A stretch of DNA of 64,000 bases from Icerya purchasi (lineage: Eukaryota; Arthropoda; Insecta; Hemiptera; Monophlebidae), in NCBI GenBank assembly GCA_039619475.1, contig CM077115.1, forward strand, positions 182,930,106-182,994,105, in the 5' to 3' direction. This document shows, one piece after another, positions 21,320 through 34,071 of this stretch. The position numbers and the translations under genes were made by a program. Position 1 is the first letter of the stretch. Each line of letters begins with the position of its first letter. The notes beneath the pieces were generated by a model, which ran no database searches, was not told the DNA's origin, and was given only the letters and a program-made list of their open reading frames with translations.

Positions 21320-22790
21320 CATCTATAACAAGCACTTCTGCCAGAGGACACTTTTTTAATTCATCGGGAAGTAGGTGAAAAATCGTTCGTAAGATTCCCC
21401 GCAGACAGATAGACAGACTGACAAAGCGAGTTAAATAAAAGGCTACAATAACAAATATACCTGTTTATGCGCCTACGCAAATGATCCGATCTCCGATTAT
21501 AACAAACGAAACTAGAAGCAACAGTCAACCGATAGTTTTATCGAATTTAATAAGTGTCTAACCTATTTCGTATTCTACTGGCTGGCATATTGTGTGGCAA
21601 TTTTTTTTCTTCAAAAATTCTCCTTTTTTCCCCTTTGGATGCCATAACTTAGAGCAAGAGAGCACAATCAATCAAAGGTACCTACGGATTAAACCAAAAT
21701 GAACACTACACACATTAGATTTAATCTGGTACGAGAGAGAAGGGAATAAGGTTGGCAAGAACGCAAACGACAGACAAGAAAGAAAACGAAAGAATCTACA
21801 GGCAGCATCGTATAGGCAGATTACGATCGACAAAAGTTGAGAATAAGAGAAAGAGAACGCCCGGAGGAAAGTTAAAAATTGAGCAGGAATAAATCGTGAA
21901 TTACACTGGGAATAAGAAGAATGAAAGATTCGAAAGAGGGGAATCGAACCCGGGGTTGTAAGACACTTTCGCAGTCGTCGGATATTAGAATAAATTCACC
22001 GGAAAGGAAGGAAAAGAAGAAATAAAAATGATTGCACAAAGTACTTTTTTAGATTCAGTAGGAAAGGTAGAGAGGAACCGGAATTCAAAATAACTGCGAG
22101 AATGTCCGATTCGAAAAGGGATTTCGTCTCTTTCTTCTATTATTTGCAAGGGAAAATTCTAGGTATATAAATAAACTTTTTAAAATATAAATAAACAAAT
22201 TGTATAATAATAAAATTACATCTAATGTCATTTAAATCGCACAGCAAATCCTTAATGTACGTTTCAGAGTGCTAAATGAGTGCATAGCGAAAAGAATAAA
22301 CGAAATTCAAATCTAATTAAATAACCCTTTATCGTTTTATCAATGCGAATAAAACGGTAACTTAATTACAGCTGTCTGCGGCTAATTCGAACATTCACGG
22401 AAACTCCGATCATCGACCTACTATTCTGCGAAGCAACACTGCTTCGTCACGCATGTGCGTCTGGAAGAGATTGTGTACAAGTAATTTTCGACTACTTATT
22501 GATGTTTTTTTGTTTGTTTTTTTAAATTTCATCATCAGTTATGTGTTCGAAAAATCAATTAATGAAAATGTCGATTCTACTTTTGACGGCATGGGGGAAA
22601 AAATAAAAATGAAATTTTTTTTCTTTCTGGAAGATATTAAAAAACGTAATAAAAGTTTTCTCTCCTAAAATGCGCTGTGAAAGGTAACGGAAAGAATTAA
22701 AACGGAAAAAGTCAAATCGGTCAAATGTAAGAGAGATACCGTTTAAGAGGAGAGGAGGGAAATAGATAATAGGAGGTGGGCGAAGAAGAT
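21320..22790. other. Spacer, purine-rich, no gene recognised
   Basis: The stretch 21720-22120 is rich in purines on the plus strand. A GGTTCGATTCC word on the minus strand near 21950 matches a pol III box B, but no box A or cloverleaf accompanies it. The plus-strand frame 22453-22668 is low in complexity. Confidence 0.45.
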
Positions 22791-23192
22791 TTAATAAGAA
22801 GAAGTTGACTGCGGGGTCGAGCAGTTTATTTTAAAACAAACACGAGAGCAGTAGAGTCTGATATTGATTCGGCGGCAAAAACCAATTAACCCGGCACAGC
22901 AGCCATCATGGCTTTTCGCTATTCTTGATAGTTGCTCAGGCCGGTGTTTTGTCTTAACAGGTTCAAGACGTGCTAGCAGCGGACCGCTCAGCATGGAAAC
23001 CGCCGCAGAGAGACGTGCCAATCGATGATTCTGACGTAGCCTCTTTCTGTGACTGGTAGACATGGCGCAACTGATCGCGTGATTAATAGTGTATAGCCCT
23101 ACGGTTATGGAATGGACAGCGACTCCAGCGAACCAAATAATAATCTGAAAACTGGAAAGACCAACTATGGCAACTTTTTCGTGCTCCGTCAT
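22791..23192 (-). CDS. Hypothetical 133-codon open frame, unrecognised
   Basis: This frame starts with MTEHEKVAIVGLSSFQ and includes a hydrophobic stretch (about residues 10-35, IIIWFAGVAVHSITVGLY) that could be a signal anchor or membrane segment, followed by a basic region STSHRKRLRQNHRLARL and several cysteines near the C-terminus. The DNA is noticeably less AT-rich than its surroundings, which may itself lengthen chance frames. I recognise no family and see no splice-site or promoter support. It could be an exon, a fragment of an old element, or chance. Confidence 0.15.
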   Translation of the reverse strand: MTEHEKVAIVGLSSFQIIIWFAGVAVHSITVGLYTINHAISCAMSTSHRKRLRQNHRLARLSAAVSMLSGPLLARLEPVKTKHRPEQLSRIAKSHDGCCAGLIGFCRRINIRLYCSRVCFKINCSTPQSTSSY

Positions 23193-23730
23193 TCGTCCTC
23201 ATCGAAATTTGGTTCGAAAAATTCCGATCTGCTGAACACTCCGGTATCCAGATGGAAAGATTTGTAGTCGCTGATGTGTTTTCTTTTTTTTTAACACGAA
23301 ACAAGATAGTTTTTCGTATTTTTTTTCCTTCTTTTTTGGCTTTTTTTTTTTTTTTTTGGTACTTTTTGATCGCGTAAATTGGAAAAAGAAAGGAAATTGA
23401 ATACGGAAAATTAATATGAAAACCGGTAGAGTGAACCATGAAGGAGGCCGGTCCATCACAAATAACGGTCATCAGAAGACAGGTTTGTAGAGAAGGTCGC
23501 GAGGAATCTTCGAGTGAGCGCTACTTTTCGCAGATTCGACAAAAGCTTAAAGTCAGCCGTTTTAAACTTAAATATTTGTAAAAAAAAAGAGGCTGGGGCA
23601 GATTTTTCAAGAGATTAATTTTATTTAGATATAAACGGCTTTTCCGTTACTTATTCACAGAGGAACCGCAATACAGGAATTTCGTCATTCAGTGATCACG
23701 AGAATGTTTTGAAATATTTTTCCGCTATTA
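23193..23730. other. Spacer
   Basis: Poly-T rich at 23280-23360. Overlapping minus-strand frames here are lysine-rich translations of poly-T and show no family resemblance. Confidence 0.45.
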
Positions 23731-23881
23731 AAATCAATTAACAAATCAATTAAAAAAACAATTAACAAATCAATTAAAAAAACAATTAACAAATCAATTA
23801 AAAAACAATTAACAAATCAATTAAAAAAAACAATTAACAAATCAATTAAAAAAACAATTAACAAATCAATTAAGAAATCAA
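23731..23881. repeat. Minisatellite of about 24 bp, six units
   Basis: Six to seven units of CAATTAACAAATCAATTAAAAAAA with small differences in the length of the A run. The unit contains two TTAA and two CAATTA words. Simple slippage or unequal exchange can explain it. Confidence 0.93.
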
Positions 23882-25369
23882 CCAAAAAACGAAACAAAAA
23901 AAAGCTTTCCGAAAAGCGATGGAAATAATGCACTGCTGAAAATTTTATATCATTCCGCTTCTTAAACAACTGTAATCAATGTGTAATGTCGTTTTTTTGG
24001 GTTTTTTTTGTTAATAAATTCAAATTGGAAAGGTAGTTGAAAAATCTGGGTAAACTTTCAGCTACTGCTAAAAACTTTCAAACGTTTCAATATAGCTGGT
24101 ATATTGTAAGCGCTTTTAACGGTTCCTTTTGAAAAAAATTCAAGGAATATAGAAGCGAAACCGCCTGTAAAGAAGAAATTATTTGAAAAATTAAACGAAC
24201 GTGGTTTTAATTAATAAAATAATTATTACTCGAGAAGGTAAATTGCGGCTTAATCGACATGTACTAATTTACTTTTATCTGTTCTTTTAGTGTATACTGC
24301 TTACTATTATAAAAAGAAGAAAAAAAAAACCAATAAATACAAAACCAAATTTTCAGGAAATGAAAATAGGTCATTTGAAATTTTCTAATTGGAAGCTTGA
24401 TCCGTTCTGGCGCTTAACGAAAATCTATGATAAGGTAAGAGAATGTCGTAATTCGAAATGTAACATTCTGGAATTTTATAAATAACATAATCATCGTTTG
24501 CATTTAATAATGGTTTTAATAATCCAGTTTCAATAACTGTTTTTTTGGGGGGGAGGGGGGTCTGTATTTAAAACATAATTTATACACGAAATCAATCATA
24601 AAATCATAAATCACCGACAAAACCAAAATTTTATGACAAAATACCGAACTGCGATAATAATACGATATTAAACATTCAACTCGAAATTAAAAATCAGTAA
24701 ATATTACGATTAACGAAATTACCACGCTAATTCACATACTTCACATACACAAAAACGATATTTTATTATTAAAATACATCGATTTATCCCTACGTGAGAT
24801 TGCTCTCAAAAATAGGTAAGTTTCAATTATCAAAAGTTTCAAAATTGCTATAAATATAAATGTACAAAACTCAATCATTTATAACTCTCCGTAAAGAGGG
24901 GTACACTCTCTAGATTTTCAGATAATAATCTTATAGTATAATCGACCACATGCCATTTTTCGCAAAATAATATGGCTTTTCTTCGTGGCAGTCAAAAAAA
25001 AAATTTCAGAATCGATGCGAATTTTGCGTAGTAATTTTTATTACAACTTTTATAGCACAATTCCGTAACGAACGTTATTATAGAATCGAACGAAATCTAA
25101 ATAAACACGTAAAGAACAAAGAACAGAACATTTTTTTTTTTTTAAATCTCCAGCGTAATAATAACATAGTCATTGTATGTAAGTTGTTATCGGAAATACA
25201 GTAACATTATCCGAAAGTAACAACATTTTTTAGTAGAATTCTTAGTAAAATTTTCAGTGACATTTTTTAGCAACATTTTTATTACAGCCCTCAGGAACAA
25301 ATGATCGCGTTAATAAATACAAAAAAGGAATGAAATCGAAACGGACATTAAATAACCCCCCTACCCATC
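23882..25369. other. AT-rich spacer
   Basis: No recognisable gene or transposon. It includes a G-rich run at 24547-24560 and long A/T tracts. Confidence 0.5.
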
Positions 25370-25610
25370 TAGTATTCAATTAGTTCCGCTTTTGAAACAA
25401 TTTGACCGGGCTCTTTTTTAGAGCTCATCAACTGTAGACATTAGGCCAGCACAAATGAAATCTTTGTACAACTGATCGAGCTTTTAATAAAAAAGACTGA
25501 ATAATAGTGGAGTAAAATGATGAGACAGAGAATTTTGGACACTAGAAATAAACCGTGTTATCTGCAAATACATCAAGTTGCAATTACATTTATTACTGAC
25601 ACCGCGGGTG
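25370..25610 (-). mobile_element. Possible LINE reverse transcriptase remnant
   Basis: On the minus strand one frame reads LDVFADNTVYF (about 25580-25545), similar to the catalytic F/YADDT motif of Jockey-like reverse transcriptases, followed by residues compatible with the region after it. Flanking motifs are not convincing and stops are frequent. Tentative. Confidence 0.25.
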
Positions 25611-27397
25611 CTTTCTGTTTCACTTTCTCATCGATCGTTTCCATTGAACTAGTAGCAATCATATCTGTGATTACTTTTATTCTTTCGATTCCTCGTTCGC
25701 AATAATTACTTAATTGCCTCCGGCTTCAAAAATGTCCTCAGGCCGTCCGTTCCCCTTTCTCACTTCACTGCCGTTCTCGGATCACTTTGTTGTCAGGTAA
25801 TGCTCTGCAGTCATCAACTCTTATAGTTTAGGTCTGTCTGTTCAGGGCGCCTCGAGATTTTCGGAGAAGTCGCGTATGCCCTGAACGCCTCGCCACTTCA
25901 ACTCTTTGTCCAGATCAGAGTAGGCAGAGAGGTGTTGCTTTGATGTCGATCGCGGGTGCCTATTCGCATATCTACTTCTTTCAATTATTTCAACTTCACC
26001 ATACACGCGCACAATTAACGGGGTTACATGTACTGATCCTGCCTCGAACGCTTTTGCGGTCCTATTCGTTCTATTCGAACACTATTAGTCCGGCGGAACG
26101 AAAATAATCGTCTGATGTGTTCTATTTTCTGCTTATCTAAGTAATACCGCGTCATTTCCGAAAAGTTTAAATCTCGAGATCCTTTTACGAAAGCCGAATG
26201 TTAATTATACAAAAATAAAAATAATTCGAATAAAGACGTATTTCATTAAGTTTATTCCTAAGAAATTACCTGTTTCATTTCGAAAAGCATCTCTGAATAA
26301 TATTAGCAGATGCCGATTCGCGAACAAAACTACTGACTTTTTGACTTTCGCAGTCGGTGAAATCTAATACAGTGTAGATCTTGAAGAGAAGAAAGAGCAA
26401 AGTGTCCCTCTGTGGTTTATTTCGAAACGTTAAAATTTAATTAAGACAGTTACCCAAGAGACTGATCTATTGAGAAAAAAAAGGAAGCGTACGTCGCATT
26501 GCGAATGAGAATATATTCTAGAAACACTCCCATCTCCGCTAGTCTGGCAGAACTGATTAATTCGGTCCGAACAACAACAAACTCGGCGGCATGTTTTTGA
26601 TTATTGTATTGATTAGTAGAGCATATTAAATTCAATAGCGGCATACGCAACTTGGTCTGTGTCTTGGCTAATCGAAATTTTACTTTGATTTGCCGGTGGG
26701 TCACTAAAAGTTCCACTTCAAAGCCGTATAAGAACATGAGAACTTTCATCGGCAAAGAGAACAACCTCCAAAATTTTAAACTGCCGTAGCCAAAATTGTG
26801 TATAGGCTACTTTCATCTGAAAGAAATTTTTAATAAAATCTTCATATACAAAGGAGCGAAATGCCGACTTTTTCGCTCACGATGTCATTCAAGATGCTTT
26901 TTTTGTTCTAATACCGTTCTTCGACTTTTGGTAACCTTTTTGGACGGAAAGTTGAAACACAAACGAAAAAAAAAAAAAAAGGGAAAATTTTTGTTATCTC
27001 ACCGATAGAATTAATTTTATTTAGAACAACTGATTTTTTCATAAATTTAATTTAAAGCTAATTTCGTCGTTTTTGTACATTTAAATTTGCTTCCTATTCA
27101 AAAGTTATTTTTGATTAAATCCGAACAGTTTTTTTTTTGCCGTCTGTAATTCGAACCGAAACAAGTTAAACAAAAAAAAAAAAAAAACAAAAATTTATAT
27201 AGCTTTTGTATCGTGTTTAATGTATGATTTAGTCAAATTTGTCCGGGGTTATTTAATACGCTTCGCATAGCTGTAAAATATTAATGAAATCACTTTATCA
27301 GTTAAGTTTCATTATTTATCTAAAACCGTCTTAATACGTAGAATACGCTCTTTTTCTCCGTTACACCCTTCGATTGCTTTACACTGATTATTTAGAC
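25611..27397. other. Spacer with a GC-richer block
   Basis: From about 25715 to 26110 the sequence is less AT-rich and low in repeats, with no clear open frame. The minus-strand 104-codon frame at 26450-26764 shows no family I recognise. From 26950 onward the DNA is rich in poly-A/T. Confidence 0.4.
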
Positions 27398-27788
27398 CAG
27401 GGGTGGCCAACCCAAATAATCTTGTGAGCTACTTTGGAAGTGCAACATAACCCCGCGGGGCTGCATATAAAATCATATATCCCCATATTAGATTTAGCCC
27501 CACTATAGACATTTTTTCATAGTGAAAAATTGAAATATATAATGAGTTACTATTATTATTATTATTGTGTTATTCTTACATGTAAACATAGATAATATAA
27601 TAATAATGATACTAAACGCACATTGCAAAGACGTGTGTATATAACACTAAAAATGAAATATAAAAAATACATAAATATAAATGAAATAAAAATGAAATCA
27701 TTACAAAATATTTATTTTACTAGTGCGATGAGTTCGCGGAACATAATTTTCTTTGGCCATCTCGCGGGCTGCGGGTTGGCCACCCCTG
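27398..27788. mobile_element. hAT-type MITE with CAGGGGTGGCCAACCC ends
   Basis: The 391-bp element has perfect 16-bp terminal inverted repeats, CAGGGGTGGCCAACCC at 27398-27413 and its complement at 27773-27788. The flanks ATTTAGAC (27390-27397) and ATTTAAAC (27789-27796) match at 7 of 8 positions, as expected for an aged hAT 8-bp duplication. The interior is AT-rich and non-coding. It directly abuts the left end of the larger hAT element at 27798, so it probably inserted at that element's edge. Confidence 0.88.
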
Positions 27789-27797
27789 ATTTAAACC

Positions 27798-30644
27798 ATA
27801 GGTTCTCAAACTTATTTCCCTCATCGCCCACTGTAAGAATAAACAATTTTCGAGCGCCGTCCCCCAATGCTTTAACTGTTACACGCATTTTAAAGCCGGA
27901 TATTGCAAACATTACATTTAAACTGCATTATTATATAAACAGAATATTCTATTTCTGAGTTGAAAGAAGATTGTTTCAATAAGAACAATTAATCATACTT
28001 GGAAAAATTTTTATTATTATTTAAAGAAAACTTTAAATTAAATCTTATCACTAATGTGAAGGATGAATCTGATGCTCCACTTTAATGGAGTTTATTAATA
28101 TCGGGATCGAATTCACCTAGGAACAGCTGTAAGCAAGCCGCGTTCAGCCGCATGTAGCGAATTTCTTAGATCATAATCTCGGATACATTTTCAAGATCAG
28201 CTTCTACATCCAAAAATTCTTGGTAGGCCTTTTTCAATTTTAAATTCGTCGTTTGTTGTCAGTCCCATAAGTTGTTCAATTAACTGGGATAACCTCTGCT
28301 ATGTTCACATTTGAAAAAGGATCGAGCACCCAGTCCGATATGTCCATGTTTAAAATGTCCCGAAACTGTTCCTTGAAATCACCATAGAGATTTTCCAAGT
28401 GTTGACAGTAAACGAGCAAGTAATTATTGTTAAAGGACACTCCTAGTAATGTAGGGAAGTTACCAAATTCACGTCTGCTACTTGTATTTCTTTTGTATAG
28501 TAGCAGTTTGGCCACGAAAACAACAATAATAGTTTTGGTTTTAATCAGATTTAATCGTTGCTTTGAAATTCACGTAATTAAACAATCTATACAGGTTTGT
28601 CAATATGCAATATCGTTCTTTCTAGTGATAAGGTTGTCGTCCAATTCTGTGCCTTTGTTTTCTTCCAAGAACTCTATGACATCTAATAGAATGTAAAATC
28701 GATGATTTAGAGTCAAGTGTACCTTTTTCGATAGCTAGCGCACTTCTGTACTACGTAGCAAGCGGTTAGAGATTCTTCATCATTGGCAACGTAAAACTGA
28801 CTAAATAACCAGTCATTTAGGGAGTTGCTTGTGATTTCATTAACCGCCTTGATAACATATTGCAGTGAAATACGTGGGGGCGTTTACTCAGATTTCTCGC
28901 AACTAAATGCTGACGATGAATGACACAATGTACAGCTAGAACGCCTGAAACATTTTTTTAAAAGTATGCAATGAAGCCTTTTTGATGCTCAGTCATAGCC
29001 GAAGTGTTATCCGCAGCAGCCGACGTAATATTATTCAAAGGAATTCCTTTTCTGTCATAAATAGTTTCCAGTGTTTTGAAAAGGGTTTTTCTTTTTCTGT
29101 CTGTTTCTCTAAATTTCTAGCAAAGTATAATTCTTCGCATACTTTCTCATCTTAAGTGAACCTCACGTATGACAATAACAATAATTGATTTGTTGGTAAA
29201 GTGAACGCATCCAACTGAACTGAAAATTTATCAGTCTCTTCAAATGAATCTTTAATATTTCCAGCTATCTCATCAATTCGCCTTTGTACAGAACTATTGC
29301 TTAAGGAAATTTTTTGAACAATATCCGCCGCTGGTTTATGGAGCATAAAAGTTAACACTTCTGATACTGCTGGTACAATTAAATCTTCCTTCGATAGTGG
29401 TAATAATGCGATATTGCACGAAGCCTGAAGTCCGTCATCGTCCTACATAGAAGCTGCAGAAAAAAAGTTTTACGTGGTTAGTGAAGCTGTATGTTTCCTA
29501 TCCAGGTCTTGAAACTAGGTTAACCCCTTTGCATTTTCTTATACGAATGCATTTTATTTAAATGAACTTGTAACCTAAAAGGTTTTATCGTTATATATTC
29601 GAAAATGTTTTATTATAAATAAGGCACAACACTGCCGATAACGGATTTATGGAATTTTCAATAAATCCGTAATTGATCCATTTCTATCTTAAAAGTTTTA
29701 AGGCGCTGCTTGGGTTCCGGAAAAATATTGAATTAATTAAAAACCCATTATTCAAGAAAAAACAAAAAAGGTCCTATTTTTACTATCGCATTTTAAGCTT
29801 TTTAAAAACAGAAAAAAAAATTAAAAAATCAAATCACTTCAAACCACTTTATTATTATTATTATTGTTTTACAATGTCCATCTACACGCATATCTGCGCG
29901 AGCGATGAAATTTTATGTAAATAATAAAAATTTCTTGAAAAACAAACAAAAATATAAAAAGAAAAAAAAAAACAGAAAACAAACGTTAGTACATATGTTT
30001 CAAAAGTTCAGTATTCTAAGAATATTGTCCTAAAAAACTAGAAGACATAGATCGTAGATATTTTGGAAATTAACCCTCCGGGAGTCAAGTATTCAGCAGC
30101 CACAATTTTAAACGCAACTCAAAACCATGTTTTCAAAAAATGGCTACTACTTTATCTCACCAACCGACTGACGGACTGATCCGAAATTTTTACACCATGT
30201 TCAGAACAAATTTCTACATACCATGAACTTGCAATGTTTTAGATCCGTTAAAAAATAGAATTTTGCGAGGCAAAAAAAACGGACGATTCTTTTAGTAAAA
30301 TTCGGAATTTCTTTTACAAAACCTCAAAACGCGGACGTCGATGAACTAAACACTTGTGGATAATTGAGATAATTGATTGTCTGGTTTTGAAACTTTCTCG
30401 CCTTATATTCTAACATTGTACTGAATTAAACGAGAACTATAGGCACTAAAATGTTAAAATCGCGCCTACGCGAATACAACTGTACTCAAAATATAATTGT
30501 GCGTGTTCCCATCTCGCCTCAGTTTATGCGGGCATTATTTAACGCCCTCGAATGTTCTTTGAGTCTTCTACCGCCCCCCGGAAGTTTTCAGCGCCCAAAA
30601 GAACGTGCTATCGTCCACTTTGAGAAGCACTGTCTTAGAGACTG
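27798..30644 (-). mobile_element. Decayed hAT element with ZBED5-like transposase
   Basis: The left end reads CATAGGTTCTCAAAC and the right end, reverse-complemented, CAGTGCTTCTCAAAG: imperfect terminal inverted repeats of the CAGTGGTTCTCAAA type seen in many hAT (Charlie-like) elements. Between them lies the broken minus-strand transposase at 28060-29480. Flanking octamers (ATTTAAAC left, TCTTAGAG right) match weakly, so the duplication is not proven. The region 29540-30540 has no recognisable coding sequence and may include the 5' part and other insertions. Confidence 0.65.
28060..29480 (-). pseudogene. hAT transposase pseudogene, ZBED5/SCAND3-like
   Basis: Reading 5' to 3' on the minus strand: LPLSKEDLIVPAVSEVL and MLHKPAADIVQKISLSNSSV, QRRIDEIAGNIKDSFEETDK, FSVQLDAFTLPTNQLLLLSY (about 29400-29152); then GIPLNNITSAAADNTSAMTE with HQKGFIAY (about 29050-28960), AVHCVIHRQHLVARNLS (about 28945-28895); then GNFPTLLG, LENLYGDFKEQFRDILNMDI and SDWVLDPFSNVNIAE (28515-28300). 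This order matches the RNase H-fold catalytic region and C-terminal part of hAT transposases related to ZBED5 and SCAND3. In the family the first aspartate is usually in LDESTD; here it reads LDAFTL, so the catalytic context is damaged. The BED zinc finger was not found. Stops and frameshifts make it a pseudogene. Confidence 0.85.
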
Positions 30645-32519
30645 TCTTAAGAGAGAACATGAAACATTACAATATCAATAATACACAAACTTTCAGAGAA
30701 AAATTTATCAAAACCCAACTTTTGAAAAGGCTTTAAACGAATTCTTAGAATTTGGAATTTGCGGTGCAAATTAAAACTATGATATAGGTGTACGAATAAT
30801 TTCAGTTTTTTATCTATTAATAACAATTAAATAGTAGTGCAAAATATCTATAAGAAGTGACTTTAATAATAATATTGACAAAAATCGATCGAATGTCGCA
30901 ATGTAGATTTCAATCTCAACTTGCACTCTTAAGCTCTACGATGTTTGGAATTTTCGATTTCTCACATATATATATATATATATATATGTATGTATATGGT
31001 TGTATATGTATTGAAGCGTAGTTAACATTGGCAAAATTTTAGTGTAATTAATTTTTCGTTCAAAACGAACTGATTCATGCCGTCAAAATCATCATATTAG
31101 GAATGTTAAGAACCAAACAATACTACAAGGTCAAAAGTAACCCTTCCTCTACGCACCCACATAGAGAATTTCATTTGTAATCCGATTCGGACATACGTCC
31201 ATGTATGAAATCATCAACCGCTTCTTGTGAATCACTGTTGATTGATTACACCGAGAAATTAATTTATTACCCGATATGTCGACTTCGCTTCGCAATGGAG
31301 TAGTTCTGCGAGGAAACAAACGTACCAGACTATTCACCAAAAGACCCTAAAATAATAACCAGCACATGATTAATATCCAATATCTTTTCACTAATTGCAC
31401 AATCACCGTCGATGTTTCGCGGTAACCAAATGAAAAATTCCCGCTGAACATCGAACTGATAATGTGACTGAAATATTTTTTCTGTTCTTTACTTACTTGG
31501 GGACTTGTTCGACCTTTCAACCCGCGGTTTTTCCAAACCACTAGTAGCTATTCGCAATAGTTAAAATTTTACACACAAATACTTAAATCCAGTTATTAAT
31601 TTAATTAGGCAATCTGAAATTATTTTGGGTAGTTGTATATAACAGTCGGTCAGATAACTATGACATATATATATATAATTAGATTTTGTAACGGAAAATG
31701 TCGCAATTTTATGTAACGAAATATCTAAAGAAAAAATGTCCTAATTTTATGTAATGAAAGTTAACCATTAGGATAGGTTTTTTGTGATTATGTTATTATA
31801 TTCATATGGACCGATTTAGAATTACGTTGTACATTTTGATCATTTTATAAAAAGTATAGAAGAGAAAGAGACAGAAATATAAGCAAGAGGGATCAAGGTG
31901 CATAGTCCCTTGTGAGACCAAAATGTTCGAGTTTATATGTATATATATATATGTGTGTATATATATATATATATGTATATATATGTGTATATATATATAT
32001 ATATAAATGAATTAATGGTTATATAACTTCTACGCTATAGGGTAATGTGAAAAATGATGTAACATCTGTACAACGATTATATATCGATTATAAATAACGT
32101 TTCAAAATTGCAAAATCAATTAATACCAACTCTTCTATATGCCACCTGAACACCTGAAGAGTATCCCCATGGAAGGAAGGGTAAAGTTATATATTTTTAA
32201 TTCATTATTCGGAATAGGATGTTGAAATCGTATAATTACTTGCTCATCCCGTTTATTTTTATTTATTTGCAATGATATTTATCTTTAATAAAAAAAAATC
32301 CTGAAATATCGTATATGTAAACCCGAATCTTTCGGACGGACCCCATTATAGGGACATTTCCTAGACCACCCCTATAACACATATAGAAAACTGAATTTAA
32401 ATTAATTACGTCATTCTTTTAAAAAATAGATAAATTTATGGTGTGCGTAACAATTTCGATTAATGAAAGGAAGCGTTGGTTTAAAGAGCAGTGTGCATCA
32501 ATAAAGATGTGATTAAAAT
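30645..32519. other. AT-rich spacer with TA microsatellites
   Basis: TA tracts lie at 30966-30990 and 31935-32004. No gene recognised; the minus-strand frames at 31149-31541 show no domain. Confidence 0.5.
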
Positions 32520-32529
32520 CACATATAGA

Positions 32530-32760
32530 AGGAGGATCCGTATCATGAAGAGATCAGTAAGGAGAAGAAGACAGAGCAAAACGTGAAGAGGAGGATAAAC
32601 AATAATTAATCCGAAGTCTAATTGCAGCAGTGGAACGACGATAAAAAAGGGATAAAATGGAACTAATGAAGGGAACGAGGGACCGATTGAATAAGGCGAT
32701 AATGCGAATAACGATTAACGAAGAGAGATGAAGAAATGTGGATGTCTGAAGAAGGGAAAT
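32530..32760 (-). mobile_element. Possible LINE 3' end related to LINE C
   Basis: The plus strand is strongly purine-rich, and the minus-strand frame ends with a leucine/serine-rich pattern (VIRIIALFNRSLVPFISSIL, then a stop) resembling the C-terminal tail of LINE C (ILALSSPSVILALNSFLSAI). No RNase H core is present. The similarity is compositional as much as positional, so the call is tentative. Confidence 0.25.
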
Positions 32761-32990
32761 TATGAGGAATAAAGAGCTAAAAAGATTTACAGTGTTACGG
32801 AAATGTAAATTGAAAAAGCAAAAAAAATTGAATACAGCTACAGAAAAAATTAAAATATTACCAACGTTAATTACCACAGGCAGATATTCGAATAAGAAAA
32901 ACAAATTTGAAACCGCGACAGTTCCAATTCAAAGCTCATCAATAACGCAAATATTACTGATCTTAACATTAGTGAATGTAACGTTTGAGG
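32745..32990. repeat. Dispersed repeat R, copy 2
   Basis: Shares GGAAATGTAAATTG, AATTAAAATATTACCAACGT, TTAATTACCACAG and an AAGCTCATCAATA-like segment with the copy at 61595-61735, and the first parts with 2975-3120 and 33270-33330. The same order of segments in each copy argues for one ancestral element. Confidence 0.6.
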
Positions 32991-33109
32991 TGTAATTTAA
33001 ATGATATGCTTTGTTTATTCGTAGTGACCAGTGTCAGTGGTAGGCCAATATGAATAACACAATAAGTATCGATGAGTACTAAGTGGTCTCATTAAAATAA
33101 ACGTTGGGA

Positions 33110-33345
33110 AATTGTAAGAGAAATATTTTCTTTAAATATTATCGGATATAAATTGGCCAAAGAAATTTTCAGTAGAATGTAGAGAATATATGAACACGTA
33201 AAATTTTAAAATTAAATGGACGATGAACGCGGCTAACTTAAAGTATTACCAATGTCACATACCGTATGGAAATGTTGATTCGAATAAAGGCACTTAAAAT
33301 CTCGAAGCGCCATTTACAAGCTCATTACTGATGAAATTTGAACAC
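33110..33345. repeat. Dispersed repeat R, copy 3
   Basis: The segment AAGAGAAATATTTTCTTTAA, then AAATTTTCAGTAGAAT, matches 61866-61935 in order. Further on, CGCCATTTACAAGCTCA near 33309 matches the same words near 61698. It lies about 120 bp after copy 2, suggesting a dimeric or longer unit. Confidence 0.6.
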
Positions 33346-33349
33346 ACAG

Positions 33350-34021
33350 AAGAAAAAGTTTCGTTTTATTAAACGCATCTTACTTTTTGCGATTTTAATT
33401 TTTTCTTCATGGTCGAGAGCTCCAGAATTTTATTTCGCTTACATTTTTTCTTTTTTTTTTTTTCGTGCGAATTATCTCGACTTTTGTAACTTCAACATAA
33501 AATATAGTCCGATGTTGTCAAGTCTATCGGAAATACTTGGCTGTTTTTAACAGTGCTATTTCTCATTCATCATTGCTATGTACGTGGTGAGTCCTATCGC
33601 TAGACTCAAATTTGAAATTATTTCGTTTTTTAATTTCATATTCTTTATTGAATTCAAAACAATTCTATAAGTGCGGCAGCGAATTTCTCTACACAATCTG
33701 CATGTAGCGGTACTTATTTGCCCTATTTCACGATGTGATTCAGATGATATTCAATAATGCAGTCGTGAACATGACGCAGTGAAGATAGCTTCTCTAGCAC
33801 ATGAGACTACTCGGCTATCAGTATGACTGGGAGATTCTTCTCGACGATGCAAACGGACGGTGATAAATTAAAAGTTGCTAATTCTGCCACAAGACAAAAC
33901 CTGTCTTAGCATATTCTTCCTTCCTGAAACCTGTTGCCATTGCTCTGTTGCATCTCACAAAATTCATTCTCCGTTTACTCATTTTTCCGTTCATTCTTTT
34001 CAATTACATATACATACGTAC

Positions 34022-34071
<50 letters not shown>

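Noticed and set aside
21935..21975. Possible tRNA or SINE head on the minus strand because of a GGTTCGATTCC box B word
   Set aside because: No box A at suitable spacing, and neither T-stem nor acceptor stem pair properly; no cloverleaf can be drawn.
23083..23472. 129-codon and 86-codon minus-strand frames
   Set aside because: They overlap each other and are rich in lysine from poly-T tracts; no resemblance to known proteins.
23731..23881. CRISPR-like array because of regularly spaced repeats
   Set aside because: Repeat units follow directly without unique spacers and the window is eukaryotic; it is a minisatellite.
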